A stretch of DNA of 64,000 nt. Source: Nocardia suismassiliense (GTDB lineage: Bacteria > Actinomycetota > Actinomycetes > Mycobacteriales > Mycobacteriaceae). The notes beneath the pieces were generated by a model. That model had not been told where the DNA came from. It was given only the letters and a program-made list of their open reading frames with translations, and made no database searches. Made by a program: the position numbers and the translations under genes. This document shows, piece after piece, positions 44,059 through 52,307 of the stretch. Positions within the stretch are counted from its first letter, which is position 1; each line of letters starts with the position of its first letter. The stretch covers positions 2,939,459 through 3,003,458 of the forward strand of contig NZ_LT985361.1 of NCBI RefSeq assembly GCF_900269665.1, given 5' to 3'.

Positions 44059-44961
44059 TCACTGCACCGCCTCGCGCGCCCGGGCGGCATGGCTGAGCGT
44101 GGTGTCGATGAACGCCTGCGCCGCGGCGGTGAGCGGTCCGCCGCGGTGTACCAACCACTGCGGCAGCTTCTCCGGCGGGTCGAAGCGATACACCTCGGCC
44201 CCGGCCCGGCAGGCCAGGTCGTGCCAGCCGTCGGGCATCAGCCCGGCGCCGATGCCGCGCAGCACCATCGGCAGCACGACGCTGCGGTCGCCGACCTCGG
44301 CGGCGATGCGCAGATCGCCGACGGTGGCGGCGAGCCGGTCGAACCGGGCCCGGACGGCGGTGGCGGGCTGGGTGATCACGAAGCTCATGCCGCGCAGGTC
44401 TTCTGGCGTCACTGTGCCATCGGTGCCGATCTTGGTGCCCGGCGGCGCCACCAGCAGGAACTGTTCGTCGCGCAGGTGATGGGCCACCAGACCGCGTCCG
44501 GCGGGGCGTTCCGCGCTGCCGCACACCCCCGCCTCGCAGCGCCCGCGCAACACCATGGCGACCACCTCCGCCGCGGACAGTGCCGACCAGGTGCCCACCG
44601 TCAGCCCGGGGTGATGCTCGCGCAGTTCGGCGATGGTGCTGATCACCGGTTCCAGCGTGGAGGACGAGGTGGCGGCGACATCGACGCGCCCGACCACACC
44701 GGCGCCGACGGCTTGCGCGGCGGCCCGCAGCGCGTCCAGATCGCGCAGCACCTGGCGCGCCCGGTCGGCCATGAATTCGCCGGCATTGCTCAGTACGGCA
44801 TTGCGGCCGACCCGATGGAACAGCGCCACCCCGAGTTCGCGCTCCAGCTTGCCGATCGCCCGAGACAGCGACGGCTGGGCTACCCGTAAAGCCCGCGCAG
44901 CGTGGGTGAACCCGCCGTGCTCGACGATCGCGACGAAGTACTCGAGTTGCCTGCGTTCCAT
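44059..44961 (-). CDS. LysR-family regulator
   Basis: The 300-residue protein has an N-terminal winged HTH (about 2-60, 'GGFTHAARALRVAQPSLSRAIGKLE') and a periplasmic-binding-protein-like effector domain (about 90-290). It is divergently transcribed from the gamma-glutamyltransferase gene, the classic LysR arrangement, with a small dyad in the shared region. It probably activates that gene, and perhaps the peptide importer behind it, in response to an unknown effector. Confidence 0.93.
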   Translation of the reverse strand: MERRQLEYFVAIVEHGGFTHAARALRVAQPSLSRAIGKLERELGVALFHRVGRNAVLSNAGEFMADRARQVLRDLDALRAAAQAVGAGVVGRVDVAATSSSTLEPVISTIAELREHHPGLTVGTWSALSAAEVVAMVLRGRCEAGVCGSAERPAGRGLVAHHLRDEQFLLVAPPGTKIGTDGTVTPEDLRGMSFVITQPATAVRARFDRLAATVGDLRIAAEVGDRSVVLPMVLRGIGAGLMPDGWHDLACRAGAEVYRFDPPEKLPQWLVHRGGPLTAAAQAFIDTTLSHAARAREAVQ

Positions 44962-44979
44962 AACCGTAGGCTATCGGTT
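44962..44979. promoter_or_regulatory. Candidate LysR binding dyad
   Basis: AACCG (44962-44966) and CGGTT (44975-44979) form an interrupted dyad starting right at the LysR ATG, in the 71-bp divergent region before the transferase start. The spacing suits a LysR T-N11-A site. Confidence 0.45.
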
Positions 44980-45032
44980 TGGTGCCATAGATGTCTTGGA
45001 CGTACGTACCGCTCCGGGGAGATACTCACCAG

Positions 45033-46814
45033 GTGTTCACCACGCGTCCTACCTTGCAGGGCACCTTCGGGATGGTGTCGTCCACCCACTGGCTCGCCTC
45101 GGCCGCCGCGATGGCGGTACTCGAGAACGACGGCAATGCGTTCGACGCGGCGGTCGCCGCGGGGTTCGTCTTGCACGTGGTCGAGCCGCATCTGAACGGC
45201 CCGGCCGGTGAGGTGCCGATCATTCTCGCACCTGCCGGCCTGCCGCCGCGCGTGCTGTGCGGCCAGGGCCCGGCCCCGGCCGGCGCGACGATCACCCGCT
45301 ACAACGCGCTCGGCCTGGACCTGGTGCCCGGCACCGGTCCGCTGGCCGCCGCGGTGCCCGGCGCGTTCGACGCCTGGATGGTGCTGCTGCGCGACCACGG
45401 CACGATGCGACTGGCCGACGTGCTGTCCTACGCCATCGGAAATGCCGAGCGCGGCCATCCCGCGGTCGACCGGATCGGCGAGACCGTCGAGACGGTGGCC
45501 GACCTGTTCGAGAACGAGTGGACCACCTCCGCGGAGATCTACCTGCGCGACGGAAAGCCGCCCGCCGCAGGCGCATTGCTGCGTAACCCGGCGCTGGGCG
45601 CGACCTGGCGCAGGCTGATCGCCGAGGCCGAGGCCGCGGGCACCGATCGGGAGACCCAGATCGAGGCCGCGCGCCGCATCTGGCGGGAGGGCTTCATCGC
45701 CGAGGCATTGGTCGCCGCCGCCGCGCGGCCGACCATGGACACCTCCGGCGAGCGGAACATCGGCACGCTGACCGGTGACGATCTCGCGAATTTCAGTGCC
45801 ACCTACGAGAATCCGGTCACCTACACCTGGAACGGCTGGACCGTCGCGAAGCCGGGCCTGTGGAGCCAGGGCCCGGTCATGCTGCAACAACTCGCGCTGC
45901 TGCCGGAACGCCTGGAGTACGGCACGCCGGAGTACTACCACACCTTGATCGAGGGCTCGAAGCTCGCGATGGCCGACCGCGAGGCCTGGTACGGCGACAG
46001 CACCCAGGTGTCGCTCGCGACGCTGCTTTCCCCCTGGTACAACGCGCAGCGCAGCGCGTTGATCGGACCGCAGGCGTCCTACGAACTGCGGCCGGGCAGC
46101 CCGGATGGCCAGCGCCCCAGGCTGAGTGGTTACGTGCAGACCAATTCCGTTGGGGCCGTCGATGTTCCGCGCGGCGCGGGCGAGCCGACGGTGGCCGCCT
46201 CCGGTGCTACCCGCGGCGACACCTGCCAGCTCGACATCGTGGACCGCTGGGGCAATATGATCGCGGCGACGCCCAGTGGTGGCTGGCTGCAATCCAATCC
46301 GGTGGTGCCCGAGCTCGGCTTCCCGCTCGGCACTCGACTACAGATGGCTTGGCTGGAACCGGGCCTGCCCAATTCGCTTGCGCCGGGCCGTCGTCCGCGC
46401 ACCACGCTCAGCCCGTCGCTGGCGCTGCGCGACGGTGAGGCCGTCATGGCGTTCGGCACCCCGGGCGGCGACCAGCAGGATCAGTGGAGCCTGCATTTCT
46501 TCCTGGCCGTCGCCATGCGCGAAAAGGTGCGTGGCGGACTCGATCTGCAAGGCGCGATCGACGCACCGAACTGGCATCAGGAGAGCTTCCCCGGCTCGTT
46601 CTATCCGCGGGCGATGAGCCCGGGCTCGGTGGTCGTCGAGTCGCGGATCGGCAGCGAGGTCATCGACGACCTCGAACGCCGTGGACACCGGGTGACGGTG
46701 GGCGGTCCGTGGTCGGAGGGCCGGTTGTGCGCGGTGGCCCGCGACCGGGAGAACGGTGTACTTTCAGCTGGAGCCAATCCCCGGGGCATGCAGGGCTACG
46801 CCGCGGGACGATAA
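45033..46814 (+). CDS. Gamma-glutamyltransferase family protein
   Basis: GTG 45033 behind GGGGAGA gives 593 residues; ATG 44991 is a possible longer start. The family order is clear: 'GNAFDAAVAAGFVLHVVEPH', then the autocleavage site with the nucleophile Thr in 'ATRGDTCQLDIVDRWGNMIA' region (Thr about 396), then small-subunit blocks 'PSGGWLQSNP' and 'GTPGGDQQDQW'. These enzymes cleave themselves into two subunits and hydrolyse or transfer gamma-glutamyl groups, for example from glutathione. There is no signal peptide, so it may act in the cytoplasm on imported peptides. The peptide ABC importer follows it. Confidence 0.9.
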   Translation: MFTTRPTLQGTFGMVSSTHWLASAAAMAVLENDGNAFDAAVAAGFVLHVVEPHLNGPAGEVPIILAPAGLPPRVLCGQGPAPAGATITRYNALGLDLVPGTGPLAAAVPGAFDAWMVLLRDHGTMRLADVLSYAIGNAERGHPAVDRIGETVETVADLFENEWTTSAEIYLRDGKPPAAGALLRNPALGATWRRLIAEAEAAGTDRETQIEAARRIWREGFIAEALVAAAARPTMDTSGERNIGTLTGDDLANFSATYENPVTYTWNGWTVAKPGLWSQGPVMLQQLALLPERLEYGTPEYYHTLIEGSKLAMADREAWYGDSTQVSLATLLSPWYNAQRSALIGPQASYELRPGSPDGQRPRLSGYVQTNSVGAVDVPRGAGEPTVAASGATRGDTCQLDIVDRWGNMIAATPSGGWLQSNPVVPELGFPLGTRLQMAWLEPGLPNSLAPGRRPRTTLSPSLALRDGEAVMAFGTPGGDQQDQWSLHFFLAVAMREKVRGGLDLQGAIDAPNWHQESFPGSFYPRAMSPGSVVVESRIGSEVIDDLERRGHRVTVGGPWSEGRLCAVARDRENGVLSAGANPRGMQGYAAGR

Positions 46815-46826
46815 CTGAACTTTCGA

Positions 46827-46863
46827 ACAAATAGCGGTCCGGGAACGCCGGACCGCTATTTGT
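46827..46863 (+). terminator. Terminator of the gamma-glutamyltransferase gene
   Basis: A perfect 16-bp inverted repeat (46827-46842 with 46848-46863, GAACG loop) lies 12 bases after the stop; the stem ends in TATTTGT. Its core (TAGCGGTCCGG) recurs in the terminator at 48646-48672. Confidence 0.85.
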
Positions 46864-46960
46864 CGTGTCATTTGTAGAGGCGCTCGGATTCGTCCGATGA
46901 CAAAAACGAGAACAATCTACGAAAAGGAATACCCGGCGAGAAAAGTACGAAACCTTGAAG

Positions 46961-46966
46961 TATCTT
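46961..46966 (+). promoter_or_regulatory. -10 box for a leaderless transcript of the first binding protein
   Basis: TATCTT lies seven bases before the ATG at 46974, and there is no SD. The same layout (TATnTTGTAGCGCATG) recurs before the second copy, which supports transcription starting at the ATG itself. Confidence 0.6.
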
Positions 46967-46973
46967 GTAGCGC

Positions 46974-48605
46974 ATGCTCGCTCGCTTCACACGGATGCTG
47001 GTGCTCGGCGTTACCGCCGCCGCCATCGCTTCCTGCGCACCGGTTCAGCACCCCGCTGGAACGGCAACGCACACAGATGATTACGGCACACCCGTGGGAT
47101 CGCAGCCGGTACGTGAGGGCGGCGACCTGGTGATGGGCCTTTCCGCCGAACCCGACAAGCTCGATCCGACCACCTCCAGCTCGCTCTACACGCGTTATGT
47201 CATGAGCTCGATCTGCCAGAAGCTCTACGACAACGACGCGTCCGGAAATCTGGTGCCGCAGTTGGCGACCGCGTTGCCCACGCTGTCCGAGGACGGACTG
47301 ACGGTGACCATCCCGGTCCGCACCGGAATCAAATTCGCCGACGGCGCCGCGTTCGACGCGGCCGCGGTGCAGACCAGTCTGCAGCGGCACTTCAGTATGA
47401 AAACCTCACAGCGAACCAGTGAAATGGGTCCGATCGCGTCGATCGAGACGGCCGATCCGAGCCACGTTGTGATTCGCTACAAAAAGCCCTTCGCGCCGAT
47501 CACCGCGGCGCTCGCGGACCGGGCCGGGATGATCATGTCGCCCGTCGCGCTCGCGAAGGACGAAGGCAAGAACTTCAGCGACAACCCGGTGTGTGTCGGC
47601 CCGTTCAAATTCGTCAAGCGAATCCCGCAGACCTCCATCGTGGTGGAACGCGATCCGCTGTACTACGACGCGAAGAACGTGCATCTCGATACGGTCACCT
47701 ACCGAATCATGGCCGACGCGAACATTCGCGCGTCGAACCTGCGCTCCGGTGACATTCAGGTCGCCGACACGATCTCCCCCCAGGACGTCGATGCGCTGGC
47801 CAAGGACCCGGACCTGAACCTGCTGGAGACGGGCTCGCTCGGGTTCCAGGGCATCTACCTCAATATCGGCAACGTCGACGGCGTCGGCAAGCCGGCCAAG
47901 CCGATCGACTCTCCGCTCGCGAAGAACGCCAAAGTCCGCGAGGCGTTCTCGCTGAGTATCGACCGGCAGACCTTGGTCAACACGGTATTCAACAACTGGT
48001 TCGAGCCTGCGTGTTCGGCCATCGTGCCGAAGAGCACCTACGCGACGCCCGCCGGAATCGCCTGCCCGCCTTATGATCCGCAGCGGTCGAAGCAATTGCT
48101 CACCGAGGCCGGCGTGCAGCTGCCGTACCCGATCACGCTGCAGGTCACCAATTCGCAGGATCAGCTTCGTTATGCGCAGGCATTGCAGGCCAACGTCGCC
48201 GAAGGCGGCTTCGACCTGAAGATCGTGCCCGCCGAATACTCGACGCTGCTGGACGTGCAGAAGCGCGGCACCTACGAGGCGTTGCTGCTCGGCTGGTCGG
48301 GCCGGCTCGACCCGGATGCCAATATGACCCGCTTCCTGTCCACCGGCTCGGGCGGCAACTACGGCGGTTTCAGCTCGCCGAAGCTGGACGAACTGCTGGC
48401 CCAGGCGGCGCGCACCACCGACACCGCCAAGCGCGCCGAGTTGTACGGGCAGGCCACGCAGATCATTCAGCAGGAGAATCCGTACCTCTACACCTACCGA
48501 ATCCGGGTTCTCACCGTGCACACCAAGCGGGTGACCGGCATCGAGGCCTACGCGGACGGTGTCGTGCGGCTCGGAAAGGCCGCCTTCCTCGACGAGAAGG
48601 ACTGA
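46974..48605 (+). CDS. Peptide/oligopeptide ABC importer binding lipoprotein, copy 1
   Basis: A 543-residue family-5 solute-binding protein with an N-terminal lipoprotein signal (lipobox 'IASC', Cys about 21), so it is anchored outside the membrane. SBP_bac_5 blocks include 'GGDLVMGLSAEPDKLDP' and 'NPVCVGPFKFVKR'. It is closely similar along its whole length to the protein at 48788, with the same length, but has its own promoter and terminator. It is expected to deliver peptides to the permeases at 50426-52296; ligand unknown, possibly gamma-glutamyl peptides. Confidence 0.93.
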   Translation: MLARFTRMLVLGVTAAAIASCAPVQHPAGTATHTDDYGTPVGSQPVREGGDLVMGLSAEPDKLDPTTSSSLYTRYVMSSICQKLYDNDASGNLVPQLATALPTLSEDGLTVTIPVRTGIKFADGAAFDAAAVQTSLQRHFSMKTSQRTSEMGPIASIETADPSHVVIRYKKPFAPITAALADRAGMIMSPVALAKDEGKNFSDNPVCVGPFKFVKRIPQTSIVVERDPLYYDAKNVHLDTVTYRIMADANIRASNLRSGDIQVADTISPQDVDALAKDPDLNLLETGSLGFQGIYLNIGNVDGVGKPAKPIDSPLAKNAKVREAFSLSIDRQTLVNTVFNNWFEPACSAIVPKSTYATPAGIACPPYDPQRSKQLLTEAGVQLPYPITLQVTNSQDQLRYAQALQANVAEGGFDLKIVPAEYSTLLDVQKRGTYEALLLGWSGRLDPDANMTRFLSTGSGGNYGGFSSPKLDELLAQAARTTDTAKRAELYGQATQIIQQENPYLYTYRIRVLTVHTKRVTGIEAYADGVVRLGKAAFLDEKD

Positions 48606-48645
48606 AAGAGCGCGGCAGCGCAATAGTCGAACACCGCACAGGAAT

Positions 48646-48672
48646 TAGCGGTCCGGAATCGCCGGACCGCTA
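48646..48672 (+). terminator. Terminator between the two binding-protein genes
   Basis: A perfect 11-bp inverted repeat (48646-48656 with 48662-48672, AATCG loop), followed by TTTT. It has the same arm sequence as the core of the terminator at 46827, as expected if it was duplicated along with the gene. Confidence 0.8.
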
Positions 48673-48774
48673 TTTTCCGTATCGATTCCCGCCCGCCACG
48701 ATTTCCGATGATGGCTGCTAAGAGAACAATGTACAAAAAGAAACGGTGGTGGCGAAAAATGCAGCGTGTTGAAG

Positions 48775-48780
48775 TATGTT
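48775..48780 (+). promoter_or_regulatory. -10 box for a leaderless transcript of the second binding protein
   Basis: TATGTT lies seven bases before the ATG at 48788, with no SD, matching the arrangement before copy 1. Confidence 0.6.
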
Positions 48781-48787
48781 GTAGCGC

Positions 48788-50419
48788 ATGCTCGTTCGCT
48801 CCACTCGGATGGCGGTGCTCGGTGTCGTCGCCGCCGTCCTCGCTGCCTGCGCACCGACGCAACACACCACCGAGACCGCAACGCACGTCGACGATTACGG
48901 CACACCCGTAGGCACGCAGCCGGTGCGTGAGGGCGGTGATCTGGTGATGGGCCTGTCGAACGAACCCGACAAGCTCGATCCGACCACATCCAGCTCGCTC
49001 TACATGCGTTATGTCATGAGCACGGTCTGCGAGAAGCTCTACGACAACGACGCGTCCGGCAACCTGGTGCCCCAGCTGGCCACCGCCCTGCCCGACATCT
49101 CCTCGGACGGTCTGACGGTGACCATCCCGCTGCGTAGCGGGATCCAGTTCGCCGACGGCACCGCGTTCAACGCCGACGCGGTCGAGACCAGCCTGACCAG
49201 GCACTGGAAGATGGAAGGCTCCCAGCGCACCGGTGAGATGGGTGCGATCAGCGAGATCGAGGCGGCCGACTCGACGCACGTGGTGATCCGGTACAACCAG
49301 CCGTTCGCGCCGCTCACCGCCGCGCTCGCGGACCGCGCCGGGATGATCATGTCGCCCACCGCGCTGAAGGAGAAGGACAAGAACTTCGGCGATCACCCGG
49401 TGTGCGTCGGCCCGTTCAAGTTCGTCAAGCGGGTGCCGCAGACCTCGATCGAGGTGGAACGCGACCCGCTGTACTACGACGCGAAGAACGTGCACTTCGA
49501 TTCGATCACCTACCGGATCATGACCGATCCGAAGATGCGCGAGTCGAACCTGCGCTCCGGTGACATCCAAGTGGCCGACACCATGTCCCCGCAGGACGTG
49601 GACACACTGGCCAAACTGCCGCAGCTGCGCGTGCTGACCTCGGGATCGTTCGGTTTCCAGGGGATGTATATCAATATCGGCAATGTCGACGGTGCGGGTA
49701 AACCGATCAAGCCGATCGATACCGCGATCGCCAAGGACGCCCGCGTCCGGCTGGCGTTGTCGCTGAGTATCGACCGGCAGAAACTGGTCGAGAAGGCGTT
49801 CAACAACTGGTACGAGCCCGCTTGCACACCGATCGCGCCCCGAACCTCGTACGCCACCCGCGTCAGCACGGCGTGCCCGGCCTTCGACCCGGCGCGGTCC
49901 AGGGAGCTGCTCCAGGAGGCGGGCGTGCAGCTGCCGTACCCGGTCACGTTGCAAGTGATGAACGTGCCCGACCATCTCCGGTACGCGCAGGCGTTGCGGG
50001 ACAGCGTCGCGGAGGGTGGCTTCGATCTGCGGCTCGTGCCCGCCGAGTACTCGACGATGCTGGACGCGCAGAAGCGCGGCACGTATGAGGCCCTGCTGCT
50101 GGGCTGGTCCGGCCGCATCGACCCGGACGGCAACACCGCCCGGTTCCTCACCACCGGTTCCAACGGTAACTACAGCGGATACAACTCGCCCATCCTGGAC
50201 GACCTCCTGGGCTGGGCCGCACACAGTACGAACGCCGCGCAACGCGGCGCGTTATATGAGCAGGCGGTGCGATTCATTCAGCGGGAGAACCCGTATATCT
50301 ACACCTACCGTCTGCGTAACTTGACCGTGCACTCGACATGGGTGACGGGCATCGAGGTGTACGCCGACGGCGCTGTCCGGCTCGGCAAGGCCGCGTTCGT
50401 CGCGGATCGGAAGGGCTGA
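48788..50419 (+). CDS. Peptide/oligopeptide ABC importer binding lipoprotein, copy 2
   Basis: A 543-residue paralogue of the preceding gene. Lipobox 'LAAC' (Cys about 21) and the same SBP_bac_5 blocks ('GGDLVMGLSNEPDKLDP', 'HPVCVGPFKFVKR'). Differences are spread throughout, for example 'NQPFAPLTAALAD' against 'KKPFAPITAALAD', so the pair has diverged and may bind different peptides. It is followed after six bases by the first permease, so copy 2 leads the transporter operon. Confidence 0.93.
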   Translation: MLVRSTRMAVLGVVAAVLAACAPTQHTTETATHVDDYGTPVGTQPVREGGDLVMGLSNEPDKLDPTTSSSLYMRYVMSTVCEKLYDNDASGNLVPQLATALPDISSDGLTVTIPLRSGIQFADGTAFNADAVETSLTRHWKMEGSQRTGEMGAISEIEAADSTHVVIRYNQPFAPLTAALADRAGMIMSPTALKEKDKNFGDHPVCVGPFKFVKRVPQTSIEVERDPLYYDAKNVHFDSITYRIMTDPKMRESNLRSGDIQVADTMSPQDVDTLAKLPQLRVLTSGSFGFQGMYINIGNVDGAGKPIKPIDTAIAKDARVRLALSLSIDRQKLVEKAFNNWYEPACTPIAPRTSYATRVSTACPAFDPARSRELLQEAGVQLPYPVTLQVMNVPDHLRYAQALRDSVAEGGFDLRLVPAEYSTMLDAQKRGTYEALLLGWSGRIDPDGNTARFLTTGSNGNYSGYNSPILDDLLGWAAHSTNAAQRGALYEQAVRFIQRENPYIYTYRLRNLTVHSTWVTGIEVYADGAVRLGKAAFVADRKG

Positions 50420-50425
50420 AAATCC

Positions 50426-51382
50426 ATGTTGCAGTATGTGTTCCACCGTCTGTGGCAGTCCGCTGTCACGCTGGTGCTCGCCTCGATCGTGGTCTTCATC
50501 GGGGTGCGCGCGCTGCCCGGTGATCCGGCGACGACGCTGGCGGGCGAGCAGGCCGACGAGGCCGCCCTCGCCGCGGTGCGTGCCGAATTGGGGATGGACC
50601 GGTCGCTGCCGGTGCAGTACTTCGAGTTCGTCACGCACGCGCTGACCGGTGACTTCGGCAAGTCGATCCGCACCGGCACGCCGGTGATCGACATGATCGG
50701 CACCACGCTGCCGGTGACCATGCAGCTTGCGCTGTACGCCATGATCATCGCGGTGCTGGCCGGCGTGATCGGCGGCGTGCTCGCGGCGGTGTACCGCGGT
50801 CGCTGGCCCGAGTGGGCGGCCAACGGGTTCTCGCTGATGGCGTTGTCGGTGCCCACCTTCTGGGTCGGCATCCTCGCGGTGCTCTACCTGTCGGTGCAGC
50901 TGAACTGGTTCCCGGCCTCGGGGTACGTCTCGCCGTTCGAGCATCCGCTGCGCGGCCTCTACTTCCTCACCCTGCCCGCGATCATCCTCGGCCTCGCGCA
51001 CGCGGCGGTGGTGCAGCGCCAGACCCGCTCGTCGATGGTGGAGACGCTGACCGCCGACTTCGTGCGCACGGCCCGGGCCAAGGGCCTCAGCCGCGGCGCC
51101 GTCATCTTCCGATTCGGCTTGCGCAACAGCCTGATCGTGGTCACCACGATCGTCGGCCTGCAGCTCGGCGGGCTCATCGCGGGCGCGGTGGTCACCGAGC
51201 GCATCTTCAGCCTGCCCGGCATGGGCAAGCTCACCCTCGACTCGGTGTTCACCCGCGACTACCCGGTGATCCAGGCGGTCATCCTGGTGATCGCCGCGTC
51301 CTACATCGTGATCAACCTGCTGGTCGATGTGCTGTACACGGTGATCGACCCCCGCGTGCGAGTGTCCGGGAGGGCGCAATGA
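50426..51382 (+). CDS. Peptide ABC importer permease (DppB-type)
   Basis: The 318-residue protein has six predicted membrane helices and the N-terminal signature 'FIGVRALPGDPATTLAGEQA'. The EAA loop is 'VRTARAKGLSRGAVIFRFGLRN' region, the coupling helix that contacts the ATPase. It is the DppB/OppB-type half of the pore. It begins six bases after the binding-protein stop and overlaps the next gene by four bases. Confidence 0.95.
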   Translation: MLQYVFHRLWQSAVTLVLASIVVFIGVRALPGDPATTLAGEQADEAALAAVRAELGMDRSLPVQYFEFVTHALTGDFGKSIRTGTPVIDMIGTTLPVTMQLALYAMIIAVLAGVIGGVLAAVYRGRWPEWAANGFSLMALSVPTFWVGILAVLYLSVQLNWFPASGYVSPFEHPLRGLYFLTLPAIILGLAHAAVVQRQTRSSMVETLTADFVRTARAKGLSRGAVIFRFGLRNSLIVVTTIVGLQLGGLIAGAVVTERIFSLPGMGKLTLDSVFTRDYPVIQAVILVIAASYIVINLLVDVLYTVIDPRVRVSGRAQ

Positions 51383-52296
51383 CAGTCACCGACACCCCGG
51401 TCGTCGAGACGACCACCACCGCCGAACCGAACCCGGTCCTGCAGACCCCGCCGCTGGCTGCGGTGCGCGGCCGCGTGCTGCGCCAGCTGTGGCACAACCC
51501 GCTCGGCATGGTCGGCGCGGTGCTGCTGCTGATCGTGATCTTCGTAGGCGTTTTCGCGCCGTTGCTCGCGCCGTACTCGCCGAGTGAGGTGCACTTCTCG
51601 ACGCCGTTCCAGCAGCCGGGCACCGTCGGATTCCTGTTGGGCACCGACGATCTGGGTCGTGACATCTTCTCCCGGGTGCTCTACGGCACCCGGGCCTCGC
51701 TTCAGGTCGGCGTGCTGTCGGTGCTGTGCGCGGTGCTCATCGGCGTGCCGCTCGGCCTGCTGTCGGGCTACTGGCGGACCGCGGACATGGTGCTGTCGCG
51801 CCTGTCCGACGTGCTGCTCGCGTTCCCCTTCATCATCCTGGCGGTCGGGCTGACCGCGATCAACGGCGGCGGTCTCGCCGACGCCGCCATCGCGCTCGGC
51901 ATCGCCCAGGTGCCGATCATGATGCGGGTGGTGCGCGCGGAAACGTTGCGGCTCAAGGAAACCGACTTCGTGCTCGCCGCCAACACGATGGACGTGCCGT
52001 CCTGGCGCATCCTCGGTGAGCACATCCTGCCCAACTCGCTGGCCCCGATCATCGTGCAGGCCACGGTGATCATGCCGACGGCGGTGCTCGGCGAGGCGAT
52101 CCTGTCCTTCCTCGGCCTCGGCATCAAACCGCCCGCGCCCAGCCTGGGCATCATGCTGTCCGACGCGCAGCAATACCTGCTCCGCACGCCGTGGCCGGGC
52201 ATCTTCCCCGGTGTGGCGCTCGCGATCATCTGCTTGGGATTCAACCTCTTCGGCGACGCCCTGCGGGACGCTCTCGACCCGAAGACACGGCGCTGA
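51379..52296 (+). CDS. Peptide ABC importer permease (DppC-type)
   Basis: The 305-residue protein has a soluble Thr-rich N-terminus, then six membrane helices, with 'GTDDLGRDIFSRVLYGTRASL' and the EAA-type 'LAANTMDVPSWRILGEHILPN'. It is the DppC/OppC partner of the preceding permease. The ATGA overlap and short gap to the ATPase gene place it in the same operon. Confidence 0.95.
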   Translation: MTVTDTPVVETTTTAEPNPVLQTPPLAAVRGRVLRQLWHNPLGMVGAVLLLIVIFVGVFAPLLAPYSPSEVHFSTPFQQPGTVGFLLGTDDLGRDIFSRVLYGTRASLQVGVLSVLCAVLIGVPLGLLSGYWRTADMVLSRLSDVLLAFPFIILAVGLTAINGGGLADAAIALGIAQVPIMMRVVRAETLRLKETDFVLAANTMDVPSWRILGEHILPNSLAPIIVQATVIMPTAVLGEAILSFLGLGIKPPAPSLGIMLSDAQQYLLRTPWPGIFPGVALAIICLGFNLFGDALRDALDPKTRR

Positions 52297-52307
52297 AGGA
52301 GCCCGCA

